A stretch of 64,000 bases of DNA. It comes from Pseudoxanthomonas beigongshangi (GTDB lineage Bacteria; Pseudomonadota; Gammaproteobacteria; Xanthomonadales; Xanthomonadaceae). The position numbers and the translations under genes are program-made. How positions within the stretch are numbered: position 1 is the stretch's first letter; the number at the start of each line of letters is the position of its first letter. This document shows, piece by piece, positions 7,881 through 16,624 of this stretch. Where the stretch lies: NCBI RefSeq assembly GCF_016820515.1, contig NZ_JADHDV010000014.1, forward strand, positions 57,311-121,310. The letters run 5' to 3'. The notes under the pieces are model-generated. The model had not been told where the DNA came from. It saw nothing but the letters and a program-made list of their open reading frames with translations, and searched no databases.

Positions 7881-8246
7881 TCAACGCGTGTCCTCATTGG
7901 CACAGGCCAGGGCACCCGGAGGCATGAATGGCCCGCCATTTTCGGCGACGTCCTTATCGGTGTATACGCCAGGGGAACACAGATGTTGGCATCCCCCGCC
8001 GATGTGTTTGGCACCTCCGCCAAGTTCGCACTGGACCAGGCATTTGTCCGATTTCGTGCTGCATCGCAGCGCTGCATGTTTGACCATGCACCAAGTGCCC
8101 CGGGGGTAGTCGCTGGCGTTCAGGGACGAAATGTCGCACTCACTGGAATAGAGCGACCCTGGACGGGAAGCGCACCCCATCGTCACCAGTGCGACGACAC
8201 ATATGCCTATCCTGAAACACCAGACGGCCAATCCTCTGCTACGCAT
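7881..8246 (-). CDS. Small Cys-rich lipoprotein
   Basis: The 121-aa product has a lipoprotein signal: hydrophobic CFRIGICVVALVTMG followed by a Cys in the lipobox VTMGC. The mature part holds about eight further Cys (for example CDISSLN, TWCMVKH, LRCSTKSDKCLVQCEL, GGCQHLC) and so is probably disulfide-bonded in the periplasm or outer membrane. No family is recognised. The start at 8246 is set by the signal peptide; an upstream in-frame Met would place 50 Arg/Gly-rich residues ahead of it. Confidence 0.65.
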   Translation of the reverse strand: MRSRGLAVWCFRIGICVVALVTMGCASRPGSLYSSECDISSLNASDYPRGTWCMVKHAALRCSTKSDKCLVQCELGGGAKHIGGGCQHLCSPGVYTDKDVAENGGPFMPPGALACANEDTR

Positions 8247-8299
8247 CAAAGTACCCCTGGCCCCGAATGAACGATGTCGCGACCCTACACCATGGCGGG

Positions 8300-8692
8300 C
8301 TATTCCTCGAACCTCCCCCCTTCCTCGCGATCCCGCTCGTATCGCTTCCCCAACGGGAACGCCGGCAGCCATGCCTCCCGGCGGACGGTCCAGCACTCGT
8401 AGGTCGGCACCAGCTGACCGGGGACGTCCAGCGCGCCCAGATGCAGTTCGATTTCATCACCACTGCGGGCGAACACCGAAGAGCCGCAACGCGGACAGAA
8501 ATGTCGTCCGGCGTAGTCGCGGGTTTCGCCCTCGATGGTCACCGCCTCCTGCGGGAACATCGCCGCCGCAAAGAACAGCGCGCCATGATGCTTGCGGCAA
8601 TCCAGGCAATGGCAGATGCCAACCCGATAGGGACGTCCCGACGCCACCAGCCTGACGTCGCCACACAGGCAGCCGGCAGTGAATCGCTCCAT
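8300..8692 (-). CDS. GFA/CENP-V family zinc-binding protein
   Basis: The 130-aa protein has the full GFA zinc pattern: CLCGDV near the N-terminus, ICHCLDCRKHHGALFFAA, and FCPRCGSSVFA. These Cys bind two zinc ions in glutathione-dependent formaldehyde-activating enzyme (Gfa) homologues, though many members have other or unknown substrates. The start at 8692 precedes the first zinc motif by only a few residues, as is usual. Monocistronic, divergent from the hydrolase at 8870. Confidence 0.88.
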   Translation of the reverse strand: MERFTAGCLCGDVRLVASGRPYRVGICHCLDCRKHHGALFFAAAMFPQEAVTIEGETRDYAGRHFCPRCGSSVFARSGDEIELHLGALDVPGQLVPTYECWTVRREAWLPAFPLGKRYERDREEGGRFEE

Positions 8693-8869
8693 GGGCGCAT
8701 GTCCTCGTATCGGTCGGTCTGCCCTTTTACAACATCGGTGTTCGGTTCGCATGTCCGGGCACGCGGCTTGGCCGAAGCACGATCCGCCACGCTTTTCCGC
8801 ATTTGCGGTGTAGTGGAACAGACCGGACGGATGCTATGTTCGCCCGGCCGCCAATCCAGGATGGACGCC

Positions 8870-9961
8870 ATGCCCGCAGTTGCACGACTCGCTCTTCTTC
8901 TCGGCATCTCCCTGTTCGCACCGCACGCGCTCGCCGGGGCGCCGGTTTCGGAAACCGGCGAACTCCAGGGCGCCCCGTGGCGCATCGATGTTCCGGACAA
9001 CTGGAACGGCGAACTCATCATGCTGGCGCATGGATTCGAACCCGTCGGAACGCCACGCCCATCCGCCTGGCCCGCGAACGAGGCCACGCCCGCGCTGCTC
9101 GGCGCCGGCTACGCCGTGGCGCAAAGCGGTTACCGCACGCAGGGCTGGGCGGTCGCCGACGCGATCGCGGATACCGAACGCCTGCGCCAGCATTTCATCG
9201 CCGGGCACCCGGACACCCGGCGCACCTGGATTCTCGGCTACTCGATGGGCGGCGCGATCGCGGTCGCCAGCCTGGAACGGCAGTCCCGCCATTACGACGG
9301 CGGGGTCGCGCTGTGCGGCGCCACCCTCCCCGGCGACACGCTGGCCGGCGACTTGCTGACCACGCTGGTGGCCTTCGACTACTTCTTCCCGAAGGCGGAA
9401 GGATTGCCCATGGATGGCCTGGCCTCGCTGGCGGCGGCGGCGCTTCCCCAGATGCAGCTCCACCAGGGCATCGCGGCTGCGCTGCAAACGCAGCCGGAAA
9501 CGGCGCAACGACTGGCCACCCGCATGGAAGTGACACCCGAGGAACTCGCGGGCGTGATCAGCCTGCATGCGCTGGTGTTCCATGACATGGCCAGGCGATA
9601 CGGCGGCATGCCGGTCGGAAACCAGGACACGGTCTATGCCGGATTCGGCGATGACGCGGCCTTCAACGCCGGCGTGAAGCGCTACCCGGCGGATCCGGCG
9701 GTCAGCGCCAGGTTCACCGACGAACTGGCGCTGACCGGCGCGCTGAAGCGACCGCTGGTGATCCAGTTCAATCACCGCGATCCCACCATCGTGCCGCGCA
9801 TGCAAGGCGTCTATCCGCAGCTGGCGGCCAAGGCGGGTGCGACGCCACTCCTCACGGTGCTGCCGGCGGCGGGCGAAGGACACTGCGGCTTCTCCGACGA
9901 GCAGACCGTCGCCGCATTGAAAGTGCTCGCCGGAAAGGCCGATGCGATACCCGCGCGCTGA
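8870..9961 (+). CDS. Secreted alpha/beta hydrolase
   Basis: The 363-aa protein carries a signal peptide (ARLALLLGISLFAPHALA) and an alpha/beta-hydrolase domain with the oxyanion region MLAHGFEP, the nucleophile elbow GYSMGG, and a C-terminal GEGHCGF that supplies the catalytic His. An Asp in FNHRDPTIV is the likely acid. Substrate unknown; a lipase or esterase is plausible. The ATG at 8870 has AGGA at good spacing; an ATG at 8861 would add three residues. Confidence 0.8.
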   Translation: MPAVARLALLLGISLFAPHALAGAPVSETGELQGAPWRIDVPDNWNGELIMLAHGFEPVGTPRPSAWPANEATPALLGAGYAVAQSGYRTQGWAVADAIADTERLRQHFIAGHPDTRRTWILGYSMGGAIAVASLERQSRHYDGGVALCGATLPGDTLAGDLLTTLVAFDYFFPKAEGLPMDGLASLAAAALPQMQLHQGIAAALQTQPETAQRLATRMEVTPEELAGVISLHALVFHDMARRYGGMPVGNQDTVYAGFGDDAAFNAGVKRYPADPAVSARFTDELALTGALKRPLVIQFNHRDPTIVPRMQGVYPQLAAKAGATPLLTVLPAAGEGHCGFSDEQTVAALKVLAGKADAIPAR

Positions 9962-10003
9962 CCTCCCACGGACGGCCCGCGCCGTTCCCGGCGCCGGTGG
10001 CTG

Positions 10004-10414
10004 ATGATCGTTTCCCGCAACGCAGCCCGACTGCTCGGCGTCAGCGCGGTAGCCGCCGTGCTCGCGCAACAGGCGTTCAACAGTTTTTCCTGCTACGACC
10101 ACTCATTGCTCGACTACCTGCGTGCGGTGGGCGTCTTCCTGCTCCTCCCGCTGCTTCCCGCGCTGGTGTCCCTGTTGACCGCCAATCCGTTGCGCGCGGT
10201 GGGCGCATGCCTGCTGCTTTCGCCCTGGTTGTGGTTCGCCTACTACACCGACTGCGTCGCCCCCTACGCCGGCGGCGGGGCATCCCTGATCTACGTGGCC
10301 GTGCTGTTGTGGGGGACGCCATGCGCGCTGTTGGGCGCATTGATGACCGGCCCGATACTGCGGCTCGCGGGCGTGAAGGTCGCCGCGACCGGCCGCCGCG
10401 ACGACGAACGGTGA
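10004..10414 (+). CDS. Small membrane protein, four transmembrane helices
   Basis: The 136-aa product is mostly hydrophobic, with predicted helices near residues 10-24, 40-60, 64-82 and 92-120 and a short charged C-terminal tail (ATGRRDDER). No family is recognised. It follows the secreted hydrolase by 42 bp on the same strand and may be co-transcribed with it. Confidence 0.6.
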   Translation: MIVSRNAARLLGVSAVAAVLAQQAFNSFSCYDHSLLDYLRAVGVFLLLPLLPALVSLLTANPLRAVGACLLLSPWLWFAYYTDCVAPYAGGGASLIYVAVLLWGTPCALLGALMTGPILRLAGVKVAATGRRDDER

Positions 10415-10544
10415 CCTGGGGCGTCGCACCCGCGCGTTTTCCCCAGCGACGGCAGCGATAGCGGCCGTTCCCGCGCGCATCGGCCCGTTCCATCCCGCCG
10501 CGAGCGCGCGCGGTCCGCGTACGTCCCGCCACATGGAGCGTGTC

Positions 10545-11027
10545 ATGCCACAGATCACCCGCATCGAACTGCACCTGGAAACCGGCGAGCAAAGCGACGC
10601 CGGCACCGACGGAGATGTCTATCTCGGCCTGTGCGGTCGCGAGTTCTACATCGATTCGACGAAAGACGATTTCGAAAGAGATTCGTCGCGAACCTACATC
10701 TTCGGTGACAAGAACAGCGATCGGAACGTCCAGCACCCGGATCTCAACGATCCCAACTCGCACTATCTAAGGACCGAGAATATGGAGAAATTCCCGGTCT
10801 ACATCCGCTTCCAGCCTCATGCGGGAAATCCGCGCGCTGATCGTTGGCAACTGGAACGCGCGGACGTCTATCTGAATGGCTCTGAGGTATACGACTGGAC
10901 CACGTTCGGCATCGTCCGGGGGGTTGGCATCTGGCTGGGCATACATGCGGGTCTGGTGGTACACATGGCCAGGCACATCGATCCGGTGCCGCCCAAGCCG
11001 CCGCTCAAGGGCGAACTGGCCTCCTGA
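10545..11027 (+). CDS. PLAT/LH2-like domain protein
   Basis: The 160-aa protein opens with ITRIELHLETGEQSDAGTDGDVYLGLCGREFYID, followed by DDFERDS. This strongly resembles the start of PLAT/LH2 beta-sandwich domains, which bind lipids or membrane proteins and often calcium through the conserved acidic GTD. A hydrophobic stretch lies near residues 125-142 (GIVRGVGIWLGIHAGLVV), so the domain may be membrane-tethered. The start at 10545 has GGAG six bases upstream; an ATG at 10533 is less likely. The domain call rests on pattern recognition and should be confirmed by a profile search. Confidence 0.6.
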   Translation: MPQITRIELHLETGEQSDAGTDGDVYLGLCGREFYIDSTKDDFERDSSRTYIFGDKNSDRNVQHPDLNDPNSHYLRTENMEKFPVYIRFQPHAGNPRADRWQLERADVYLNGSEVYDWTTFGIVRGVGIWLGIHAGLVVHMARHIDPVPPKPPLKGELAS

Positions 11028-11109
11028 CTTTTTCGCGTTTCAGCTGGGGAGGCGACGGGCTTGGCCCTCCCTTTCATGCCAACGACGCTGACACCGCGAT
11101 CCGCGACAC

Positions 11110-11138
11110 CCGGAGCGTGACCCATGACCACGCTCCGG
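11110..11138. terminator. Bidirectional hairpin between convergent genes
   Basis: CCGGAGCGTG (11110-11119) pairs perfectly with CACGCTCCGG (11129-11138) around a 9-base loop. It lies between the convergent PLAT-like gene and the Pro-rich TonB-like gene. There is no U tract, so it may stabilise 3' ends as much as terminate. Confidence 0.6.
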
Positions 11139-11143
11139 ACCTC

Positions 11144-12013
11144 TCATCGGTAAGGCCCGGGTCCGTTCCAGACCAGTTCGCCCTGTTTGTAGACCTGCAT
11201 CATGTTGACGGCCTGGCGGGCGTCGCCGATGGCTTTCATTTCCGGTGCGTCCGGATCCAGCGCGCGGCATTTTCCCGAGCCGCGCTTCAGCGCGATCTCC
11301 AGCGGGCAAACCATGTAGTAGCGTGTTCCCGGCAGCGGCAGGAATAGTTCCTTCATGCCCTGGTCGGCCCAGGAGCGCAACTGGACTTCGTTGCGCACGT
11401 CGTAATAGACCAGATAACCGCCCAGTTCCATGCTGGGTCCGTTGGCCGTCATGTCGCGGCCGCGTCCGTTGCGGATGGCGGGGCTGTTGGTCATCCCGGC
11501 GTTCTCCGGCGCGGCGTCTTCCGCCATCAGGCCCGGCGGCCGTCCCGTCCATGTCTCGGGACGGCGGCGGGCCGACGAGGGCGTGCTGGGCGGTTGTGGC
11601 TGCGATTGGCTCTGGCGCGAAACCGTGCTGGGGCTACGTCGCGCATCGCGACTGTCGGAGGGCATCCGCGCCTCGGGCGGTACCGGATCGTCGGCCCGGT
11701 CGACCAGCCTGGACGGGATGCGCGACGCCGCGGGCGGCGGCGGGATGGGTTCGGGTGGCCGCGCAGGCGGCGGGCTGGGCGGCGCCTGCACGGGCTGGTC
11801 GGACTGGTTGGGTTCGCCGATGAAATCCACCCGGACCCGGCTGCCCCCGGCAGCGCTCTGCGGTGCCGTCACCGTGGGCTTGGAGGAATACAGCAGGATG
11901 AACAACATCAACAGATGCAGCAGCGCGCTGAACAGCGCGGCGATCCAGGATTGCGAGCGTTCGACCCTGGGATCGGCTACCCAGGTCTCCACGCGCTTCG
12001 AGGCGTTGCTCAT
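11144..12013 (-). CDS. TonB-like, proline-rich membrane-anchored protein
   Basis: The 289-aa product has a short cytoplasmic N-terminus, one transmembrane helix (about residues 22-42, WIAALFSALLHLLMLFILLY) and a long Pro/Ser/Arg-rich periplasmic spacer (about 75-165, including PPPARPPEP and PIPPPPAASR). A C-terminal domain with two Cys (YMVCPLEIAL, GKCRALDP) follows. The anchor-plus-spacer layout resembles TonB/TolA-type proteins, but the C-terminal domain is not recognisably a TonB domain and no ExbB/ExbD lies nearby. The start at 12013 is set by the anchor. Function unknown. Confidence 0.65.
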   Translation of the reverse strand: MSNASKRVETWVADPRVERSQSWIAALFSALLHLLMLFILLYSSKPTVTAPQSAAGGSRVRVDFIGEPNQSDQPVQAPPSPPPARPPEPIPPPPAASRIPSRLVDRADDPVPPEARMPSDSRDARRSPSTVSRQSQSQPQPPSTPSSARRRPETWTGRPPGLMAEDAAPENAGMTNSPAIRNGRGRDMTANGPSMELGGYLVYYDVRNEVQLRSWADQGMKELFLPLPGTRYYMVCPLEIALKRGSGKCRALDPDAPEMKAIGDARQAVNMMQVYKQGELVWNGPGPYR

Positions 12014-12293
12014 GCCGCCAGGGGTGCGTGGGGGATGCGGGCCATCATGGGGGAGATCGACAGTACGCGACGTGGGGAGTTCCGCATGGTAACGCGTCAG
12101 GGTGCGGCTTCCGATCCGGAACTTGTATAGGTTCCCCACTTTCCCGTCGCCGGTCCGCGTCTCTTCCCCCCAACTCGACGGGCCGGCGCCCGCGCGGCTT
12201 GTGAGCCAGCCACCGGAAACATAGGATCGCCCGCATCAGGGGATGGCGCGCCCACCGGCGCCCACGGACAAATCGCGTGGCCGGAGCACTTCC

Positions 12294-12905
12294 ATGAGGT
12301 TCGCAGGACGCATCACCGACTGGAACGGCGAACGGGGCTTCGGTTTTGTCGTCCCCCACGGAGGCGGTGACCGCGCCTTCGTTCACGTCAGCGAATTCCA
12401 GCGAGGTTCGCGACCGCCGGTGGTTGGCGATCTGATCTCGTACGAAACCAGGAAAGACGCCAAGGGCCGATTGAACGCAAAGACCATCCGTTTTGCCGGC
12501 CAGAAGATTGAAGCCCCCGGGAAGCACCGACGCATTCCACGCCTGGGCATCGCCCTGGCGTTCTTCCTTCTGGTGGCGATTTTCACTCTTTTCGGCAAAG
12601 TCCCCGTCATGGTTTCGCTAGCCTACCTGGCCGTCAGTCTGGTTTCCTATGTGCTGTATTGCCTCGACAAGGCAGCGGCGGAAAAGGAATATCGCCGGAT
12701 TCCGGAAACGACTCTCCATTTCGTCGACCTTCTTTTCGGTTGGCCGGGCGGGCTGGTCGCGCAGCAACAATGCCGGCACAAAACCGCGAAGGATTCATTC
12801 CAACGCACTTTCTGGCTGACGGTCCTGTTTAATCTCGCAGGTGCGTTCGTGCTGGTCGCGAGCGGCATCGCCCAGCGGCTTTCCAGCGCCTTGCTCGGGG
12901 CCTGA
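12294..12905 (+). CDS. Cold-shock domain fused to DUF1294 membrane domain
   Basis: The 203-aa protein starts with a cold-shock domain (RFAGRITDWNGERGFGFVVPHGGGDRAFVHVSEF, containing the RNP1-like GFGFV and RNP2-like FVHV motifs). It then has three to four membrane helices of the DUF1294 type, with the characteristic DKAAAEKEYRRIPE and LLFGWPGGLVAQQ. This CSD-DUF1294 fusion is widespread in proteobacteria; its role is not established. The ATG at 12294 has GGAG eight bases upstream. Confidence 0.88.
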   Translation: MRFAGRITDWNGERGFGFVVPHGGGDRAFVHVSEFQRGSRPPVVGDLISYETRKDAKGRLNAKTIRFAGQKIEAPGKHRRIPRLGIALAFFLLVAIFTLFGKVPVMVSLAYLAVSLVSYVLYCLDKAAAEKEYRRIPETTLHFVDLLFGWPGGLVAQQQCRHKTAKDSFQRTFWLTVLFNLAGAFVLVASGIAQRLSSALLGA

Positions 12906-12989
12906 CAAGGCGCGTATCCGAAGTCGTTCGACGATCCGGCGCGGTTCGTCGTCCGGTATCACGACATCGTCCATCCGACAGCCCGCGAC

Positions 12990-13730
12990 ATGAAACCGAT
13001 CCGCAGATTCAATCTTTACCTGGCTCCCCTGCTGGACTTTCCGACGATACGAAGCGGTCGGGTCATCGACAGGCTGAATCGCGTCGATAGCACGGAGTGC
13101 CCTCTGTTCGTCGCCGCGCTGGAGAGCGGCTTCCTGCACGCGATGCCGAAACTGCGCGAGGTTCACCTGACCTTGCTGGCATCGGACCGGGAGGAGGTGG
13201 CGGAAGCGCCATCGGAGCGTCGAGGTTCCGCCCGCGTCACGGTTCGTTTCGACGCGACGTCCGTGCTGGACGCAAGCGACGCCGACCTCGGCTGGCGGCT
13301 CTACCGGGCCGGCCTGTTGGGCCTGCTCGCGATATGCGATCACGGAATCCCCGATCACGCATCGCGATCCGCGCTCGGCTCCCTCCACGCATCGATCCCG
13401 CTTCCCCGGGCGCATCCCTTCCCGACCGCCACGAAGGAGCAATGGGCGCTCTTCCATGCCTACTCCCTTCATTCGGAGGGGAAAGCATCAGGAAGCCTCA
13501 CCATCGAACTTGCAGCGCCGGAAGGCAGTCCTCCGGGCTACGACTTCCAGCCCGTCTTCGACCAGCTGACCGCCGCACTCGCCGACAGGAAACTCGGTAC
13601 TTGGGTGGGAGACAGCGGAAACGACATCGAATTCAAATCGAAAGACCTGAACACCGCGCGGGCTTTGGTGGAGGACCTGCTTGCAGGCAGCTTCGCGGGC
13701 AGCTTCAAGATTGGTCTGCTGCACGACTAG
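12990..13730 (+). CDS. Hypothetical protein
   Basis: The 246-aa product has no signal peptide, membrane segment or recognised domain. It starts 84 bp after the CSD-DUF1294 gene on the same strand. Both N- and C-terminal halves look like mixed alpha/beta folds (VHLTLLASDREEVAE; DIEFKSKDLNTARALVEDLL). Its codon use matches its neighbours, and the frame ends just before a clear hairpin terminator, which supports it as real. Confidence 0.55.
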   Translation: MKPIRRFNLYLAPLLDFPTIRSGRVIDRLNRVDSTECPLFVAALESGFLHAMPKLREVHLTLLASDREEVAEAPSERRGSARVTVRFDATSVLDASDADLGWRLYRAGLLGLLAICDHGIPDHASRSALGSLHASIPLPRAHPFPTATKEQWALFHAYSLHSEGKASGSLTIELAAPEGSPPGYDFQPVFDQLTAALADRKLGTWVGDSGNDIEFKSKDLNTARALVEDLLAGSFAGSFKIGLLHD

Positions 13731-13798
13731 CGTCCCGCCAATCGGGCGGCTTCGGGCATCGCCGTCGACGGATCGCGTTCGCCGCCGCACGGTATCGG

Positions 13799-13815
13799 GC
13801 CGGGCAGTGCCCGGC
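13799..13815. terminator. GC-rich hairpin between convergent genes
   Basis: GCCGGGC (13799-13805) pairs with GCCCGGC (13809-13815) around AGT. It separates the plus-strand hypothetical gene ending at 13730 from the minus-strand SDR gene ending at 13877. Confidence 0.55.
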
Positions 13816-13876
13816 CCAGGCCGAATTCGCATCTTGCGGCTTCGGACGTTCCGCGAAGTCGTTCCAACGGGTTCGC

Positions 13877-14773
13877 TCAACGCGATACCGGCTTCAGCAG
13901 ATCCTCCATGCCGAGATTCCGGTACATCTCGCGGCGCACGCGGTCACCCACGGCGTTGACCGTTTCCGCGCCGTCCTGCGAGGGATCCACGTGCACGCGG
14001 AAGGGGCGTTGCCCGTGCGGCAGGTCGACCACGCGGGCGATGGCCGCCGCCACGTCGTCCACGTTGGCGTCGGCGGGTTCCAGCGCCTTCAGTCCTTCCA
14101 GGATCCGCTCGGGCACGCCGGCATAGGGACCGGTGTCGTACTCGGCCGCACGCGCCGCGTCGGCCGGCTTGCCCGAATGGGCGAAGTGGTTGGTGCCGGC
14201 GGTATAGGCGCCCGGTACCACGATGGTGGTTTCGATGCCCCAGCGGGACAGTTCGGTCGAGTAGGACACCGCCAGCGAGTCCATCGCCGCCTTGGCGGCG
14301 AAGTACGGCGCCAGATAGGGCGGCGTGCCGCCGCGCGTGCTGCTGGAACCCACCCACACCAGCATTCCCCTGCCCTGTGCGCGCAGGTGCGGCAGCGCCG
14401 CGCGGTTGACCCGCTGCGTCCCGACCACATTGACGTCATAGAGTTGCAGGTATTGCTCGGGCGAGAACGCTTCGGCCGGTCCCAGCACCATGTGGCCGGC
14501 GTTGTGCACCACCCCGTCGAGGCGGCCGGCATCGGCCAGGATGGCACGCACGGCGGCGTCGGCCGAAGCGTCGGACTGCACGTCCAGTTCCAGCGTGCGC
14601 AGGTCCACGCCTTTCTCGCGCGCGTACCGCGCCGCCGCTTCCACCTGCGGCGCGTTGCGCCCGGCGGTGTCGCGCATGCTGGCGTACACCGTGTGTCCCC
14701 GGTCCGCCAGATGGCGGGCGGTCAGGGCGCCGAAGCCGGACGAAGCGCCGGTCACCAGGATGATCTTGTTCAT
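13877..14773 (-). CDS. Short-chain dehydrogenase/reductase
   Basis: The 298-aa protein has the classical SDR signatures: the NAD(P)-binding TGASSGFG near the N-terminus, the NNAG-equivalent HNAGH, and the active-site pattern S...Y-x-x-x-K represented by SSSTRGG and YFAAKAAMD (Phe replaces the first residue after Tyr). The substrate is unknown. It lies 26 bp after a second SDR gene on the same strand; both are probably controlled by the divergent LysR regulator. Confidence 0.85.
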   Translation of the reverse strand: MNKIILVTGASSGFGALTARHLADRGHTVYASMRDTAGRNAPQVEAAARYAREKGVDLRTLELDVQSDASADAAVRAILADAGRLDGVVHNAGHMVLGPAEAFSPEQYLQLYDVNVVGTQRVNRAALPHLRAQGRGMLVWVGSSSTRGGTPPYLAPYFAAKAAMDSLAVSYSTELSRWGIETTIVVPGAYTAGTNHFAHSGKPADAARAAEYDTGPYAGVPERILEGLKALEPADANVDDVAAAIARVVDLPHGQRPFRVHVDPSQDGAETVNAVGDRVRREMYRNLGMEDLLKPVSR

Positions 14774-14799
14774 TGCGAAGTCTCCGGAAGGAAAAGGGT

Positions 14800-15543
14800 T
14801 CAGACCATGCCGCCGTTGGCGCGGATGACCTGGCCGTTGATCCAGCCGCCCTGCGGGCCGGCGAGGAAGGCCACGACCGCGGCGATGTCCGCCGGCGTAC
14901 CCAGGCGCTCGAGCGGATTCATCTTCGCCAGGCGTTCGATCAGTTCCGGCGACTTGCCTTCCAGGAACAGATCGGTCGCGGTCGGCCCCGGCGCGACCGC
15001 ATTGACCGTGATCGCGCGCCCGCGCAGTTCCTTGGACAGGATCGCCGTCATGGTTTCCACCGCCGCCTTGGTCGCGGCGTATACGCCGTAGGTTTCCAGC
15101 TTGGTACCGACCAGGCTGGTGGACAGGTTGACGATGCGGCCGCCGTCGCGCAGGCGGCGCGCCGCTTCGCGCATGCCGTTGAAGCTGCCCTTGAGGTTGA
15201 TGGCGATCAGCCGGTCGAACGCGGCATCGTCCACCTGTGCAAGAGTGGCCTGTTCCAGGATGCCGGCGTTGTTGATTAGCGCATCGACGCCGCCGTAGCG
15301 GGCCTCGGCCGCATCGAACAGACGCTGCACCGCGACCGGATCGCTGACGTCGGCCTGCAGGGCGATGGCTTCCGCGCCTCCGGCGACGAGGCGGCTCGCC
15401 AGCGCCTCGGCGTCGTCGCGCCGGCCGGCGTAGTTGATGACCACCGCATGGCCATCGGCGGCCAGGCGTTCGGAAATGGCGGCGCCGATGCCGCGGGAAC
15501 CGCCGGTGACGATGGCGACCGGACGGGAGGTTTGCGTGTTCAT
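14800..15543 (-). CDS. SDR oxidoreductase, FabG-like
   Basis: The 247-aa protein is a classical SDR with TGGSRGIG, the stretch NNAG and the catalytic Y-x-x-x-K in YAATKAAVE, ending WINGQVIRANGG. Length and motifs match the FabG (3-oxoacyl reductase)/glucose dehydrogenase group; a dedicated substrate is not visible. It is the first gene of a two-SDR operon divergent from a LysR regulator, an arrangement that usually means the regulator responds to a substrate of these enzymes. Confidence 0.88.
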   Translation of the reverse strand: MNTQTSRPVAIVTGGSRGIGAAISERLAADGHAVVINYAGRRDDAEALASRLVAGGAEAIALQADVSDPVAVQRLFDAAEARYGGVDALINNAGILEQATLAQVDDAAFDRLIAINLKGSFNGMREAARRLRDGGRIVNLSTSLVGTKLETYGVYAATKAAVETMTAILSKELRGRAITVNAVAPGPTATDLFLEGKSPELIERLAKMNPLERLGTPADIAAVVAFLAGPQGGWINGQVIRANGGMV

Positions 15544-15567
15544 GGAGGGGGCTCGTTGGACCGCCCG

Positions 15568-15628
15568 ATTGGCGGTGGAGCTACCTTATTGGCGGAGCTG
15601 TTCCGGATAATCTGGCAATATCCGCCAA
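15568..15628. promoter_or_regulatory. LysR/SDR intergenic operator region
   Basis: ATTGGCGG occurs as a direct repeat at 15568 and 15588 (20 bp apart), and CCGCCAA, its inverse, occurs at 15622-15628. The three half-sites lie in the 106-bp gap between the LysR gene and the SDR operon. LysR-type regulators commonly bind a recognition site plus an activation site about two turns away, which this spacing fits. Confidence 0.5.
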
Positions 15629-15649
15629 CACTATTCGGGAATCCGGACA

Positions 15650-16543
15650 ATGGACCGCTTCGACGCCCTGCGGGTCTTCGTCAGGATCGTGGAACGCCGC
15701 AGCTTCACCCGCGCCGCGGAGGATCTGGCGCTGCCCCGCGCCACCGTGACCGACGCCATCAAGGCGCTGGAATCGCGCCTGGGCGTGCGCCTGCTGCAAC
15801 GGACCACCCGCCAGGTCAGCCTCACCCTGGAAGGGGAAATCTTCTACGCCCGCTGCCTGCGCCTGATCGCCGACATGGAGGACGCGGAAGGCGCCTTCCG
15901 TGATACGCGCCCGAAAGGCCCTCTGCGCATCGAAGTGCATGGCACCCTCGCCCGCCATCTGCTGTTTCCACGGCTTCCGGCGTTCCTGGAGGCCTATCCC
16001 GACATCGAACTGGATGTCAGCGAAGGCGACCGCTACGTGGACCTGGTGCGCGAAGGCGTCGACTGCGCGGTGCGCGTCGGCGAACTGCGCGACAGCGATC
16101 TCGTCGCGCGCCGCCTGACCCTGCTGCCCGAGGCCACCGCCGCCTCGCCGGCCTACTGCGAGCGGCACGGCATGCCGGCCGACGTGGATGCCCTGGAAAC
16201 CGGCGGCCACGTGATGGTCGGCTTCAAGTCGACCGCCATCGGCGCGCTGTTGCCGCTGGAGTTCCAGCAGGAAGGACGCGTCCGCCACCTCACCCTGCCC
16301 ACCCGCGTGCGGGTCAGCGGCGCCGAATCCTACGTGGGCGCGGCCTTCGCCGGATTCGGCATCATCCAGGCGCCGCGCTACCGGCTGGACGGCTATTTCG
16401 CCACCGGCGCGCTGGTGCCGCTGCTCGAACGTTTCCCGCCGCTGCCCAGCCCGGTCAATATCGTCTACGCGCGCACCCGCCTGCCGTCGCCACGGCTGCG
16501 GGCGTTCATCGATTGGGCGAGCGGGGTTTTCGACGCGGGCTGA
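15650..16543 (+). CDS. LysR-family transcriptional regulator
   Basis: The 297-aa protein has the N-terminal LysR helix-turn-helix (FVRIVERRSFTRAAEDLALPRATVTDAIKALESRLGVRLLQRTTR) and a C-terminal periplasmic-binding-protein-like effector domain starting at about residue 90. It belongs to the CrgA/DhaR-like group. Divergent transcription from the two SDR genes and the shared half-sites predict that it regulates them. Confidence 0.9.
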   Translation: MDRFDALRVFVRIVERRSFTRAAEDLALPRATVTDAIKALESRLGVRLLQRTTRQVSLTLEGEIFYARCLRLIADMEDAEGAFRDTRPKGPLRIEVHGTLARHLLFPRLPAFLEAYPDIELDVSEGDRYVDLVREGVDCAVRVGELRDSDLVARRLTLLPEATAASPAYCERHGMPADVDALETGGHVMVGFKSTAIGALLPLEFQQEGRVRHLTLPTRVRVSGAESYVGAAFAGFGIIQAPRYRLDGYFATGALVPLLERFPPLPSPVNIVYARTRLPSPRLRAFIDWASGVFDAG

Positions 16544-16563
16544 CTCCGCGCCCGAACGCGGAG
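16544..16563 (+). terminator. Hairpin directly after the LysR gene
   Basis: CTCCGCG (16544-16550) pairs with CGCGGAG (16557-16563) around a six-base loop. It starts on the base after the LysR stop codon. No T tract follows. Confidence 0.5.
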
Positions 16564-16624
16564 GCGGCGCCGGCCGAGCGCCATCCCGAACCAGTCGTCG
16601 GCTTCCCGGTCTTTCCACTTGACA

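Noticed and set aside
12118..12135. GGAAC-N8-GTTCC dyad upstream of the TonB-like gene
   Set aside because: Five-base arms in a GC-rich gap can arise by chance; no regulator or conserved spacing supports it.
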